This document shows, in pieces, positions 1 to 6,846 of a stretch of 28,586 nt of DNA; within the stretch, counting starts at the first letter, position 1; every line of letters begins with the position of its first letter. The stretch spans positions 1-28,586 of the forward strand of contig CAYMCP010000048.1 of NCBI GenBank assembly GCA_964388965.1. The letters are read 5' to 3'. Made by a program: the position numbers and the translations under genes. This DNA is from Albibeggiatoa sp964388965 (lineage in GTDB: Bacteria; Pseudomonadota; Gammaproteobacteria; Beggiatoales; Beggiatoaceae). The notes under the pieces are model-generated. The model did not search any database. It saw nothing but the letters and a program-made list of their open reading frames with translations, and was not told the DNA's origin.

Positions 1-636
1 TATACTACGATAGATAGTGAGCTTTATTATCATTTGATTTCACACGGTTTTCGGCGCAGTGGTGAGTATTTGTATCGTCCACAATGTGAATATTGCCAAG
101 CTTGTATGGCGGTGCGTCTACCAGTAAATAAATTTAAACCACGTCGTAGCCAAAAACGCATTTGGAAAAAGAATCAAGATTTAAAATTCATACCGCGCCC
201 TGCTATTTTTAAAAACGAGCATTTTGAATTATATACACGCTATTTGTCTGCACGTCACAAAGGCGCGGGCATGGACAATTCAACTCCAAAAGATTATTTA
301 GAATTTTTAGCAAGCACTTGGTCTAAAACATTTTTTTGTGAAATTCGTTTACAAGATAAATTATTAGCAATTGCTGTAATAGATAGATTTAATAATGGCT
401 TATCAGCAGTATACACATTTTTCGACCCTGAGTATGAGCAACGCAGTTTGGGTGTTTACGCGATTTTACTTGAAATTGATTTAGCACAACGCTTAGGCTT
501 AGAACACTTATATTTAGGTTATTGGATCGCAGAATGTCACAAAATGGCTTACAAAATTGAATACCAACCACTAGAATGTTATGTAAATAATACTTGGCAA
601 AGTTGCCACAAGCCTACTCAAAATGAGTGCGCATAA
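1..636 (+). CDS. bpt: Aspartate/glutamate leucyltransferase (Bpt/ATE family), 5' end missing
   Basis: Transfers leucine from Leu-tRNA to proteins with N-terminal Asp or Glu, marking them for ClpS/ClpAP degradation (bacterial N-degron pathway; family knowledge). The reading frame is open to the first base of the window, so the gene starts outside it. The TTG at 34 is only an internal codon: the codons before it read SELYYHL, which matches the family just before the HGFRRSG motif. Visible hallmarks are GFRRSGEYLYRPQC, the cysteine cluster CEYCQAC, the basic PRRSQKR stretch, and the C-terminal YLGYWIAECHKMAYK block typical of the GNAT-like domain. The visible 211 residues are about 30 short of the usual length of roughly 240. 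A gene for a Cys-rich protein follows after 46 bases, so co-transcription is likely. Family assignment is firm; leucyl rather than arginyl specificity is inferred from the bacterial Bpt type. Confidence 0.93.
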   Translation, partial: YTTIDSELYYHLISHGFRRSGEYLYRPQCEYCQACMAVRLPVNKFKPRRSQKRIWKKNQDLKFIPRPAIFKNEHFELYTRYLSARHKGAGMDNSTPKDYLEFLASTWSKTFFCEIRLQDKLLAIAVIDRFNNGLSAVYTFFDPEYEQRSLGVYAILLEIDLAQRLGLEHLYLGYWIAECHKMAYKIEYQPLECYVNNTWQSCHKPTQNECA

Positions 637-682
637 TTTAAATACCCATTAAAACATAATAAAAATTATCTTTAAAATCACT

Positions 683-1129
683 ATGGACGAGTACGCATAC
701 CGAAGCACTTTTAATGATCTCAATCAATATCCCTGTCCTTTTGCCAAAGCAATATTAACTAGTCGTTATGCTTGCGAGAAATTTCAGAGAATTAATCTTG
801 CTGAACGCGAGGCAGCAGCCTGTACAAGCCCTCAAGCTCACGCAATTTGTGAACAGTTACTAGAATTATTATATTTAAAAGTCCGTTTTGCTATTGGCAT
901 TGTAGATTTAGCTCAACCGATTCCTCATGCTAAGGCGATGCGTACACAATGTGGTGGTATGATTGGTTTACGTGAGTTGTTAAAAGTGCAATATTCTGAA
1001 TTTTATGAAGTAGATAATATTTATGCTTTAGTCCAAATTGCTATTGAAAATTACGAAAGTTTAGATAAATTACCATTTGCTGATATTGTAAATCATGTTA
1101 GACAATACAAAGTGCGAGGTAAACGTTAA
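683..1129 (+). CDS. Conserved-looking small Cys-rich protein of unknown function
   Basis: I do not recognise a named domain. The 148-residue protein has no signal peptide or membrane segment, so it should be cytoplasmic. It holds five cysteines (C18, C31, C47, C56, C90) in short conserved-looking contexts: YPCPFAKA, YACEKFQR, AACTSP, AICEQL and TQCGGM. His53, His82 and the LAEREAAAC segment add possible ligands. The pattern would suit an Fe-S or other metal site, but that is inference; no CxxC pair is present. The ATG at 683 has only a weak ribosome binding site. The gene sits 46 bases after bpt and 79 bases before dut on the same strand, probably one transcription unit, and neither neighbour explains its function. 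Confidence 0.75.
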   Translation: MDEYAYRSTFNDLNQYPCPFAKAILTSRYACEKFQRINLAEREAAACTSPQAHAICEQLLELLYLKVRFAIGIVDLAQPIPHAKAMRTQCGGMIGLRELLKVQYSEFYEVDNIYALVQIAIENYESLDKLPFADIVNHVRQYKVRGKR

Positions 1130-1208
1130 TTTTTCTAATAAGTTTGCAATATTTTATTTTTTATCACTAGAATTAAACCGACAAATTACTATTTTATATT
1201 TAATTATT

Positions 1209-1667
1209 ATGATAATTCAAAAACCTGCTATTGAGTTTAAAATTTTAAATCCCCTCATCAACAATAAATTACCTCAATACCAAACTACTGGTTCTGCGGG
1301 AATGGACTTGTTTGCATGTAGCGAGAAGCCAATCATTTTAACTATGAATGAAACTAGACTGATTGCGACGGGCTTCGCTATTAACATTAACAATCCAAAT
1401 ATATGCGCTATGATTTATCCGCGCTCTAGTTTGGGTGTAAAAGGGATTATTCTCGCAAATAATGTTGGCGTAATAGATAGTGATTATCAAGGAGAAATAA
1501 AAATCGCGCTATTAAATCGTGGTACAAAAGACTTTATTATTGAGCCATTTAGCCGTATTGCTCAGATGGTTTTTCAACCTGTATTACAAATACAATGGCA
1601 TGTTGTTAATGAATTTAGCCAAACAACTGCGCGTGGTGTGGGTGGTTTTGGTAGCACGGATTACTAA
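1209..1667 (+). CDS. dut: Deoxyuridine 5'-triphosphate nucleotidohydrolase (dUTPase)
   Basis: Hydrolyses dUTP to dUMP and pyrophosphate, keeping uracil out of DNA and feeding dTMP synthesis; a cytoplasmic trimer. All five motifs of the trimeric family are present in the 152-residue product: SAGMDL (29-34), PRSSLGVKG (71-79), GVIDSDYQGEI (87-97) with catalytic Asp90, RIAQMVF (116-122) and the C-terminal lid ARGVGGFGSTD (141-151). Length matches E. coli Dut (about 151). The frame is open upstream to 1095, but the extra 38 residues have no counterpart in the family, overlap the preceding gene and are AT-biased, so the ATG at 1209 is chosen. It has no clear Shine-Dalgarno sequence. Confidence 0.95.
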   Translation: MIIQKPAIEFKILNPLINNKLPQYQTTGSAGMDLFACSEKPIILTMNETRLIATGFAININNPNICAMIYPRSSLGVKGIILANNVGVIDSDYQGEIKIALLNRGTKDFIIEPFSRIAQMVFQPVLQIQWHVVNEFSQTTARGVGGFGSTDY

Positions 1668-1861
1668 TGACCTATTTGCAATATATCTCATTATTTTTAA
1701 AAGTAAAATGTATTTTTAAAATGAAAATTACTAGTTAGTTTAGCCTAATCTTTACCTTGCTAGTATGGCATACTGTAGCAGTTAGGTAATTGCAATTTTA
1801 GTCAATTTTCAAAAAGCGTAATATTTAGTTAGGACATCCTGTTTTTTGTCTATTTGGGAAC

Positions 1862-1867
1862 TATAAT
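1862..1867 (+). promoter_or_regulatory. Perfect sigma-70 -10 hexamer (TATAAT), weak -35
   Basis: TATAAT occurs at 1862-1867. No good TTGACA-like hexamer is found 16-18 bases upstream and there is no extended TGn. It would give a leader of about 230 bases for the gene at 2105. In AT-rich DNA a chance match is likely. Confidence 0.25.
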
Positions 1868-1869
1868 AG

Positions 1870-1885
1870 TGGTAGTAGTATTGCA
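1870..1885 (+). promoter_or_regulatory. Possible sigma-54 (-24/-12) promoter
   Basis: The 16 bases read TGGTAGTAGTATTGCA. The invariant GG and GC are separated by exactly 10 bases, and the -12 block TTGCA fits the consensus TTGCW. The -24 block departs from TGGCACG at three positions. It lies 220 bases ahead of the start codon at 2105. No enhancer-binding protein gene is present in the window. Confidence 0.25.
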
Positions 1886-2049
1886 TATTTATAGTGCAGA
1901 GTTGTAAAACTTATTTTGCCAGTGCGAGGGATGCCTCTTGAAGTATTATAAGATGCTAATTTTCCAGGGATTGGTTATCTCAGAAAATAACTATTCTTGT
2001 GGTGTCGAAATATTCCAAGCGGAAATGACTGGAACATTACCTTTTACAA

Positions 2050-2068
2050 GACTGTAGCTCTTACAGTC
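2050..2068 (+). repeat. Perfect inverted repeat in the leader of the Ser/Asp-repeat gene
   Basis: GACTGTA and TACAGTC form a 7-base stem with a 5-base loop (GCTCT), ending 36 bases before the ATG at 2105. It has no T-run after it, so it is not a classical terminator. It could be an operator or an mRNA stem in the leader. Confidence 0.4.
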
Positions 2069-2104
2069 GCTCAATTTAACCAAAAATAATGAGGAGATTT
2101 TTTT

Positions 2105-4741
2105 ATGAAATTCATGCGGTTATTCTTAGTAATGTTGCTGGGGATATTTATTAATACGGCTGCACACGCTACTAATGTCGCTCTAACGGACGGCAGAGTA
2201 GGTAAAGCAAGCAGTTACGATGTTGAACTGGTGAGCCAAAATGGTACGACATGGACTTATAATGTGTCCAAAGTTAAAGGTTACGATTTAAGCCATTGGG
2301 TTCTAGGTTTGACTTGTTCAAGTTCTCAAGTTGCCAGTTCAAACCCTTCGCACGACGGTGTACAAATTGACCCAAGTGTTGAAAATATTGATGGAACAGA
2401 ATTTTATGGTATTAAATGGAATTCGTCTGGTGGCACTTTTTCATTCACCTTAGATCAAGCTTATGCAGTGACTAATTTGGATGTAATGGTGAAAGCGGCT
2501 AACGCTTATGGTATCGGTAGAAATGCCGTTGAAGGACCTGATTGTAATAGTCCAGTTTCTAATGATACAAGCGATGATTCTAGCGATAGCAGCTCAAATG
2601 ATAGTGCAAGCGATGATTCTAGCGATAGCAACTCAAATGATAGTGCAAACGATGATTCTAGCGATAGCAGCTCAAATGATAGTGCAAGCGATGATTCTAG
2701 CGATAGCAGCTCAAATGATAGTGCAAGCGATGATTCCAGTGAAACAACTTCAAATACAAATTCTTGCGAAGCGGTAGCAGGTGATTCCGAAACGCTTGCA
2801 GCCGGCGGTGGCAGTAATCAATTTACAGTTGAGTTTCTTGGTAAAAATGGCAACGAATGGTCTTATAAACTTTCACAAACAGGTCGAGATTTAAGCCATT
2901 GGAGTTTAGGTATTGAAAATTGTGAAGGTCACATTATTAGTCAATCGCCATCGAGTGGATTTGAAACAGGTTCAGGCGGTGCCTCTGATAAATTATTGAA
3001 AAATACCGGCGTTGATTGGATGGTTAAATGGGATACTGACGGTGGTGTTGGTAGTACTGGTAGAGTGTTTACACTTACTTTAGATGACGATTATGCTGCT
3101 GCAAACATCGGCGTTTTAGTAAAAACAGGCGGTAATCCACAAACAGCCGTCGGCACGATTACTGCGCCAAATTGTGCAGCTCCAGTAAGTTGTAACTCAA
3201 ACGAGCCTAGTGATAGCAATTCAGATGACACATCTAATGAAACTGATTCAAGTAACGCGCCTAGTGATGATAACAATTCAAACGATACGTCTAGCGATAG
3301 CTCAAATGACGATGCCAACGATGACAACGCAATAGAAAATACAGAACCAGAATGGGCAGATGGTTTTAGTGGTGAATACATTGCGTGGGGTAAAATGGGT
3401 AACGGTTCAGGTACAAGCTATTTTGGTGAAACTTTGTATCCCAATGATTCTATTTGTACTTTGGCACAAGAAGGTATATTAGAAAAAGCTTGGTATGAGC
3501 CACAATGGGTAAAAGCGCGTGGTCGAATTGTTTTATTCAAAAAAGAAGATAATCAATGGGTTCAAGGTGGTCAACTCAAAATGAAATTATCTTTAGGTTG
3601 GTATATTGTTCATCCTAAAAATAGTCGTAATTTGACAAACGAACCTATCATTTGCCCGACTGAGATGCCAGACGGTGCAGCTTCACCTGTTGAATGCGCC
3701 GGTGGTCCAGAAGACAAATATAAACTAGGTCATTATCTCACATCAGGTCAAGTGCTAACTAGTGATGAAAATGGTGTAGTTGAGTTTGAAACTTATGGTT
3801 GGTGGACAGGTGTATCAGAAGGTTATCGTGATGCGTTAAACTTGGTTACAGCCGATGGTTCTCCAGATTGGGCTGGCAGAACAGCGTATGTAGTTGAAAA
3901 TCATTACGGTGGTACATTGCGTGGTGATAGTGATGAGTTATTAGCAAATCTTGATTTTTCTGAACAGGCACGCGGTATTGGTCGTGATGTTTCTTGGAAT
4001 GCCTCTTGGGGTCAAGCGGGTTGTCCTTTACCAGAGCAAGACGTAGGTGAGTCTGATGATAGCACAGATGATTCAAACACTGACGATTCAAGTGACAATA
4101 ACACTGATGACTCAAACAGTGCTGATGATTCCGATCAATCAGAGAATGATGTTGCAAACAGCAATGGTGGTAATATTGATTGTCCGGCAGGCTCAGAAAT
4201 GTTGGCTAAATTTGAATGGAATGGTAGTCGTTACACGCTAGAAGGTTCAAATGAAGGTGGTATTATTCTACGCGGCACGACGATTGATGATATTGCTAAC
4301 GCGGAAGGTGGTCAATGGACATCTGCTGTACCGATGGCGTATTTAGTGCTTAAAGGTGCAACTGATAATTATACCTATGACTTACAGGGTGCAACAGCGG
4401 GTTCATTTTCCAAAAATGTACTTGAAGGTAATGGTCATGGCGGTAGTCCAGATATTTCTAATATGAAGTTTTGCGGCGATCCTACTGCACCAAAAGACTT
4501 TGACAACTTGTCTATTGAAGATGTTGAAGTGCTCTCTAGTGTGCGAGTTTGGGATTTAAAAAATGCTAAACTTATATGTGAAAATCAAGCATGTGATGCA
4601 GGATTATTACAAAACTTTTCTGCTTATGGCAAAGTCATTGCGTCTGAAAGTGAAGCAGATTTATTGCTTGAATGGGAAGTTTCTAACACACAAGGTCTAC
4701 CACTTAGATATGAATATATCTATTTAGATATTGGACAATAA
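2105..4741 (+). CDS. Large secreted multidomain protein with Ser/Asp-rich linkers
   Basis: Function unknown. The ATG follows a good GAGGAG site. Residues 1-22 are a clear signal peptide ending AAHA, so the protein is exported. The body is modular. Residues 23-147 and about 221-360 are two copies of one domain, each with a DLSHW motif (61-65 and 262-266) and ending in a conserved PDC/PNC. Residues 154-219, 366-410 and 650-685 are disordered linkers built almost only of D, S, N, T and A. The middle domain (416-645) is Trp/Gly-rich. The last part (about 690-878) contains another Cys-framed beta-rich-looking domain. There is no LPXTG, membrane anchor or obvious autotransporter barrel. A surface, matrix or released adhesin-like role is inferred from architecture. 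The acidic linkers could bind calcium. Transcription ends at a strong terminator just after the stop. Confidence 0.85.
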   Translation: MKFMRLFLVMLLGIFINTAAHATNVALTDGRVGKASSYDVELVSQNGTTWTYNVSKVKGYDLSHWVLGLTCSSSQVASSNPSHDGVQIDPSVENIDGTEFYGIKWNSSGGTFSFTLDQAYAVTNLDVMVKAANAYGIGRNAVEGPDCNSPVSNDTSDDSSDSSSNDSASDDSSDSNSNDSANDDSSDSSSNDSASDDSSDSSSNDSASDDSSETTSNTNSCEAVAGDSETLAAGGGSNQFTVEFLGKNGNEWSYKLSQTGRDLSHWSLGIENCEGHIISQSPSSGFETGSGGASDKLLKNTGVDWMVKWDTDGGVGSTGRVFTLTLDDDYAAANIGVLVKTGGNPQTAVGTITAPNCAAPVSCNSNEPSDSNSDDTSNETDSSNAPSDDNNSNDTSSDSSNDDANDDNAIENTEPEWADGFSGEYIAWGKMGNGSGTSYFGETLYPNDSICTLAQEGILEKAWYEPQWVKARGRIVLFKKEDNQWVQGGQLKMKLSLGWYIVHPKNSRNLTNEPIICPTEMPDGAASPVECAGGPEDKYKLGHYLTSGQVLTSDENGVVEFETYGWWTGVSEGYRDALNLVTADGSPDWAGRTAYVVENHYGGTLRGDSDELLANLDFSEQARGIGRDVSWNASWGQAGCPLPEQDVGESDDSTDDSNTDDSSDNNTDDSNSADDSDQSENDVANSNGGNIDCPAGSEMLAKFEWNGSRYTLEGSNEGGIILRGTTIDDIANAEGGQWTSAVPMAYLVLKGATDNYTYDLQGATAGSFSKNVLEGNGHGGSPDISNMKFCGDPTAPKDFDNLSIEDVEVLSSVRVWDLKNAKLICENQACDAGLLQNFSAYGKVIASESEADLLLEWEVSNTQGLPLRYEYIYLDIGQ
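2564..2755 (+). repeat. 39-base in-frame tandem repeat encoding Ser/Asp linker
   Basis: Five consecutive units lie at 2564-2599 (36 bases), 2600-2638, 2639-2677, 2678-2716 and 2717-2755 (degenerate second half). Each full unit encodes 13 residues of the type DSASDDSSDSSSN. Units 2-4 differ by only a few bases, which points to recent expansion or homogenisation. Because 36 and 39 are multiples of three, gain or loss of a unit keeps the frame and only changes linker length. Confidence 0.95.
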
Positions 4742-4754
4742 ATTAATCGAAAAG

Positions 4755-4788
4755 CGGTGCTCAGGTAAATCTGGGTGCCGTTTTTTTT
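4755..4788 (+). terminator. Intrinsic (rho-independent) terminator
   Basis: The arms 4755-4764 (CGGTGCTCAG) and 4771-4780 (CTGGGTGCCG) pair over all 10 positions, counting G-U wobbles, around a 6-base loop, and are followed directly by eight T (4781-4788). It starts 13 bases after the stop codon at 4741. It should end the transcript of the Ser/Asp-repeat gene and insulate it from the convergent pnt operon. I see no comparable terminator for the opposite strand in 4789-4946. Confidence 0.9.
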
Positions 4789-4946
4789 CTGCTGAATTTC
4801 CACTATTTTTTACGCGGAAGTGCAAGTTTTAATTTGTAATACGCATCCTATATAAAAAAGGTAGTGCTGCAAATTCAAGTTGTTACCATCAAATGAGGCA
4901 CGCTTTTTTTACAGGACTACCCGCTTTATAGATAAGCCAAATTAAA

Positions 4947-6461
4947 TTAAAGTGCTTTTAACTGCGTCAACAACTCCGCTACCATCTTCTGACCATCACC
5001 ATACAACATCCGTGTATTATCAGCATAGAACAACAAGTTTTCGACCCCAGAAAAGCCCGCTCCTTTGCCTCGTTTAATCACAATCGCATTTCTAGCTTTA
5101 TCCGCGTTTAAAATTGGCATACCGTAAATTGGACTATCTGGGTTAGAACGTGCCGTAGGATTCACAACGTCGTTTGCACCGATAATCAACGCCACATCAG
5201 TTTGCTCAAACTCGTCATTAATTTCCTCTAAATCATAAATCATATCGTAAGGCACGCCAGCCTCTGCAAGTAACACGTTCATGTGACCGGGCATCCGACC
5301 TGCTACGGGATGTATTGCAAATTTCACTTTGACATCTTTTTCAGTCAATGCCTTAGTCAATTCCCAAATTTTATGCTGAGCTTGCGCGACCGCCATCCCA
5401 TAACCGGGAATAATAATAACTTGGCTAGCATACGCCATAGAAATAGCGGCATCCGTTGCATCAATTTCTTTCATCGAACCTTCGACCGTATCCTCACTAC
5501 TACTACCACTAGTTGCACCAAAACCACTAAATAATACATTAGCTAATGAGCGATTCATCGCTTTCGCCATCAATTGAGTCAATAACGTGCCAGAAGAACC
5601 AACCACTGTACCAGCGATAATCATCGCAGCATTACCCAATACAAATCCTTCAAAAGCAACCGCTAAACCTGTTAAAGCATTAAACAATGAAATGACTACA
5701 GGCATATCCGCACCGCCAATGGGTAAGGTCATCATGACACCAAATATTAATGCTGCAATAAAGAAAGTGATGATAAATAAATTACTTGCATCAGCACCTT
5801 GCAATAAAATAACTAAGCCCATTAGTAATGATAAGCCGAAAATGCCCAAATTAATGAATTGTTGTTGTGGGAAAATAAAAGATTTTTTTATCAAACCCTG
5901 CAACTTAGCAAACGCTATCATGGAACCCGAAAACGCAATACTACCAATTAAAGCACCTAAAATCGCTAATACTTGTATCGTGGTATCGTCAATACCTTGA
6001 AACAATTCCACCGCAGCAATCGCGCCTGCTGCACCACCACCGAGACCATTATAAATTGCAATCATTTGTGGCATATCAGTCATTGCAACTCTTTTCGCAA
6101 ACCACCAAGCAGCGGCTGAACCGATAATAATTGCGGTAATCATTAAGCCATAGTTGTGCATTCCCGGATACATAAACGTAACTAGCGTCGCCAATACCAT
6201 ACCTATGCCCGCCCAAATAATGCCGCCGCGCGCGGTGACAGGCGAACTCATTTTTTTAAGCCCTAAAATAAACAATACAGCAGCAATAAAGTAAGATAAC
6301 TCAATACTCAAAGCAGCCCACGAGAATGTTGATTCAGGCATCTGCACGACAGCCGTACCGATAGATTGCTCTAAATTTGCAACCCGCTCTTGTAAAGCCT
6401 GTAATTGTTGTAAAATATTAGTATCTGCCACTTGCGGTAACACGTTTGTTGTTTCAGTCAC
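4947..6461 (-). CDS. pntB: NAD(P) transhydrogenase subunit beta, with N-terminal coiled-coil extension
   Basis: Membrane subunit of the proton-translocating transhydrogenase, which uses the proton gradient to drive hydride transfer from NADH to NADP+. Transmembrane helices of domain II fill residues about 47-310. Domain III (about 345-504) binds NADP(H): GYGMAVAQAQ (353-362), GRMPGHMNVLL (388-398), GANDVVNP (428-435) and RGKGAGFSGVEN (464-475). At 504 residues it is about 40 longer than E. coli PntB (462). The extra 45 N-terminal residues contain a short heptad-like stretch (about 16-34, ILQQLQALQERVANLEQ). The start is a GTG at 6461 supported by AAGGAG 9 bases upstream; no suitable alternative start with a ribosome site is seen nearer the first helix, so the extension appears genuine. 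Last gene of pntAA-pntAB-pntB, 13 bases after pntAB. Confidence 0.96.
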   Translation of the reverse strand: MTETTNVLPQVADTNILQQLQALQERVANLEQSIGTAVVQMPESTFSWAALSIELSYFIAAVLFILGLKKMSSPVTARGGIIWAGIGMVLATLVTFMYPGMHNYGLMITAIIIGSAAAWWFAKRVAMTDMPQMIAIYNGLGGGAAGAIAAVELFQGIDDTTIQVLAILGALIGSIAFSGSMIAFAKLQGLIKKSFIFPQQQFINLGIFGLSLLMGLVILLQGADASNLFIITFFIAALIFGVMMTLPIGGADMPVVISLFNALTGLAVAFEGFVLGNAAMIIAGTVVGSSGTLLTQLMAKAMNRSLANVLFSGFGATSGSSSEDTVEGSMKEIDATDAAISMAYASQVIIIPGYGMAVAQAQHKIWELTKALTEKDVKVKFAIHPVAGRMPGHMNVLLAEAGVPYDMIYDLEEINDEFEQTDVALIIGANDVVNPTARSNPDSPIYGMPILNADKARNAIVIKRGKGAGFSGVENLLFYADNTRMLYGDGQKMVAELLTQLKAL

Positions 6462-6474
6462 TGGTTATCGCTCC

Positions 6475-6768
6475 TTATTTCTTACTACTTTGGAACATTT
6501 CTAACATACGTTCCGTAATAAAATAACCACCTACAGCATTACCGGCTGCAAATGCCACGGCAATAAAGCCAATGGTTTTCTCTAATCCCGTATTAGCATG
6601 TCCCAACGCAACCATCGCACCGACTAATACGATACCATGCACAAAGTTTGAACCTGACATCAACGGTGTATGTAAAATTACGGGTACACGCGCAATAATT
6701 TCATACCCTGCAATAGCAGCGAGCATGAAAATATAAATAGCAGTCATGCCACTAAAACCTTCTAACAT
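6475..6768 (-). CDS. pntAB: NAD(P) transhydrogenase subunit alpha-2 (membrane part)
   Basis: Small membrane subunit supplying the alpha-side helices of domain II of the proton-pumping transhydrogenase. The 97 residues hold about three hydrophobic segments (roughly 8-28, 37-55, 62-85). The block RVPVILHTPLMSGSNFVHGIVLVGA is characteristic of the family and of the corresponding C-terminal part of E. coli PntA. A separate gene for this piece gives the three-subunit arrangement known from Rhodospirillum rubrum rather than the fused E. coli PntA. The ATG at 6768 is preceded by AAGGAGAG. It sits between pntAA (78 bases upstream) and pntB (13 bases downstream). Confidence 0.95.
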   Translation of the reverse strand: MLEGFSGMTAIYIFMLAAIAGYEIIARVPVILHTPLMSGSNFVHGIVLVGAMVALGHANTGLEKTIGFIAVAFAAGNAVGGYFITERMLEMFQSSKK

Positions 6769-6846
6769 AAAATCTCTCCTTCAGTATTGACAACTAAAGA
6801 TAAAATAAATTTCGTATTATTTCGCATTATCATTAATTGATAATTG

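Larger units (their letters stand above)
1668..2104. other. Gene-free stretch upstream of the Ser/Asp-repeat protein
   Basis: There is no convincing coding frame in these 437 bases. They hold two promoter-like elements (a perfect -10 hexamer at 1862-1867 and a sigma-54-like pair at 1870-1885), a short hairpin with GAGG/CCTC arms at 1926-1937, and a perfect 7-base inverted repeat at 2050-2068. The base mix differs little from the neighbours. I matched no known riboswitch class by eye; the long leader implied by the promoter positions leaves room for one. Confidence 0.6.

Noticed and set aside
34..36. TTG as start codon of the bpt gene
   Set aside because: The frame stays open to base 1 and the residues before the TTG match the family, so the gene begins outside the window.
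1095..1208. N-terminal extension of dUTPase
   Set aside because: It overlaps the preceding gene, has no family counterpart, and the ATG at 1209 gives the normal length.
2564..2755. CRISPR-like array of regular repeats
   Set aside because: The repeats are directly adjacent with no unique spacers, lie in frame inside a secreted protein and encode a Ser/Asp linker; no cas genes are present.
2508..2777. Open frame of 89 residues over the repeat array (plus strand), with regular MIVQAMILAIAAQ-type repeats
   Set aside because: It is the shifted reading of the 39-base repeats; the regular hydrophobic pattern is a by-product and there is no ribosome binding site.
3846..4157. 103-residue minus-strand open frame, His/Gln/Asn-rich
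   Set aside because: It is the antisense of the Ser/Asp linker of the secreted protein; its composition follows from the codons on the other strand.
5587..6000. 137-residue plus-strand open frame inside pntB
   Set aside because: It is antisense to a clearly conserved membrane protein; its Pro/Lys/Asn-rich composition is typical of a shadow.
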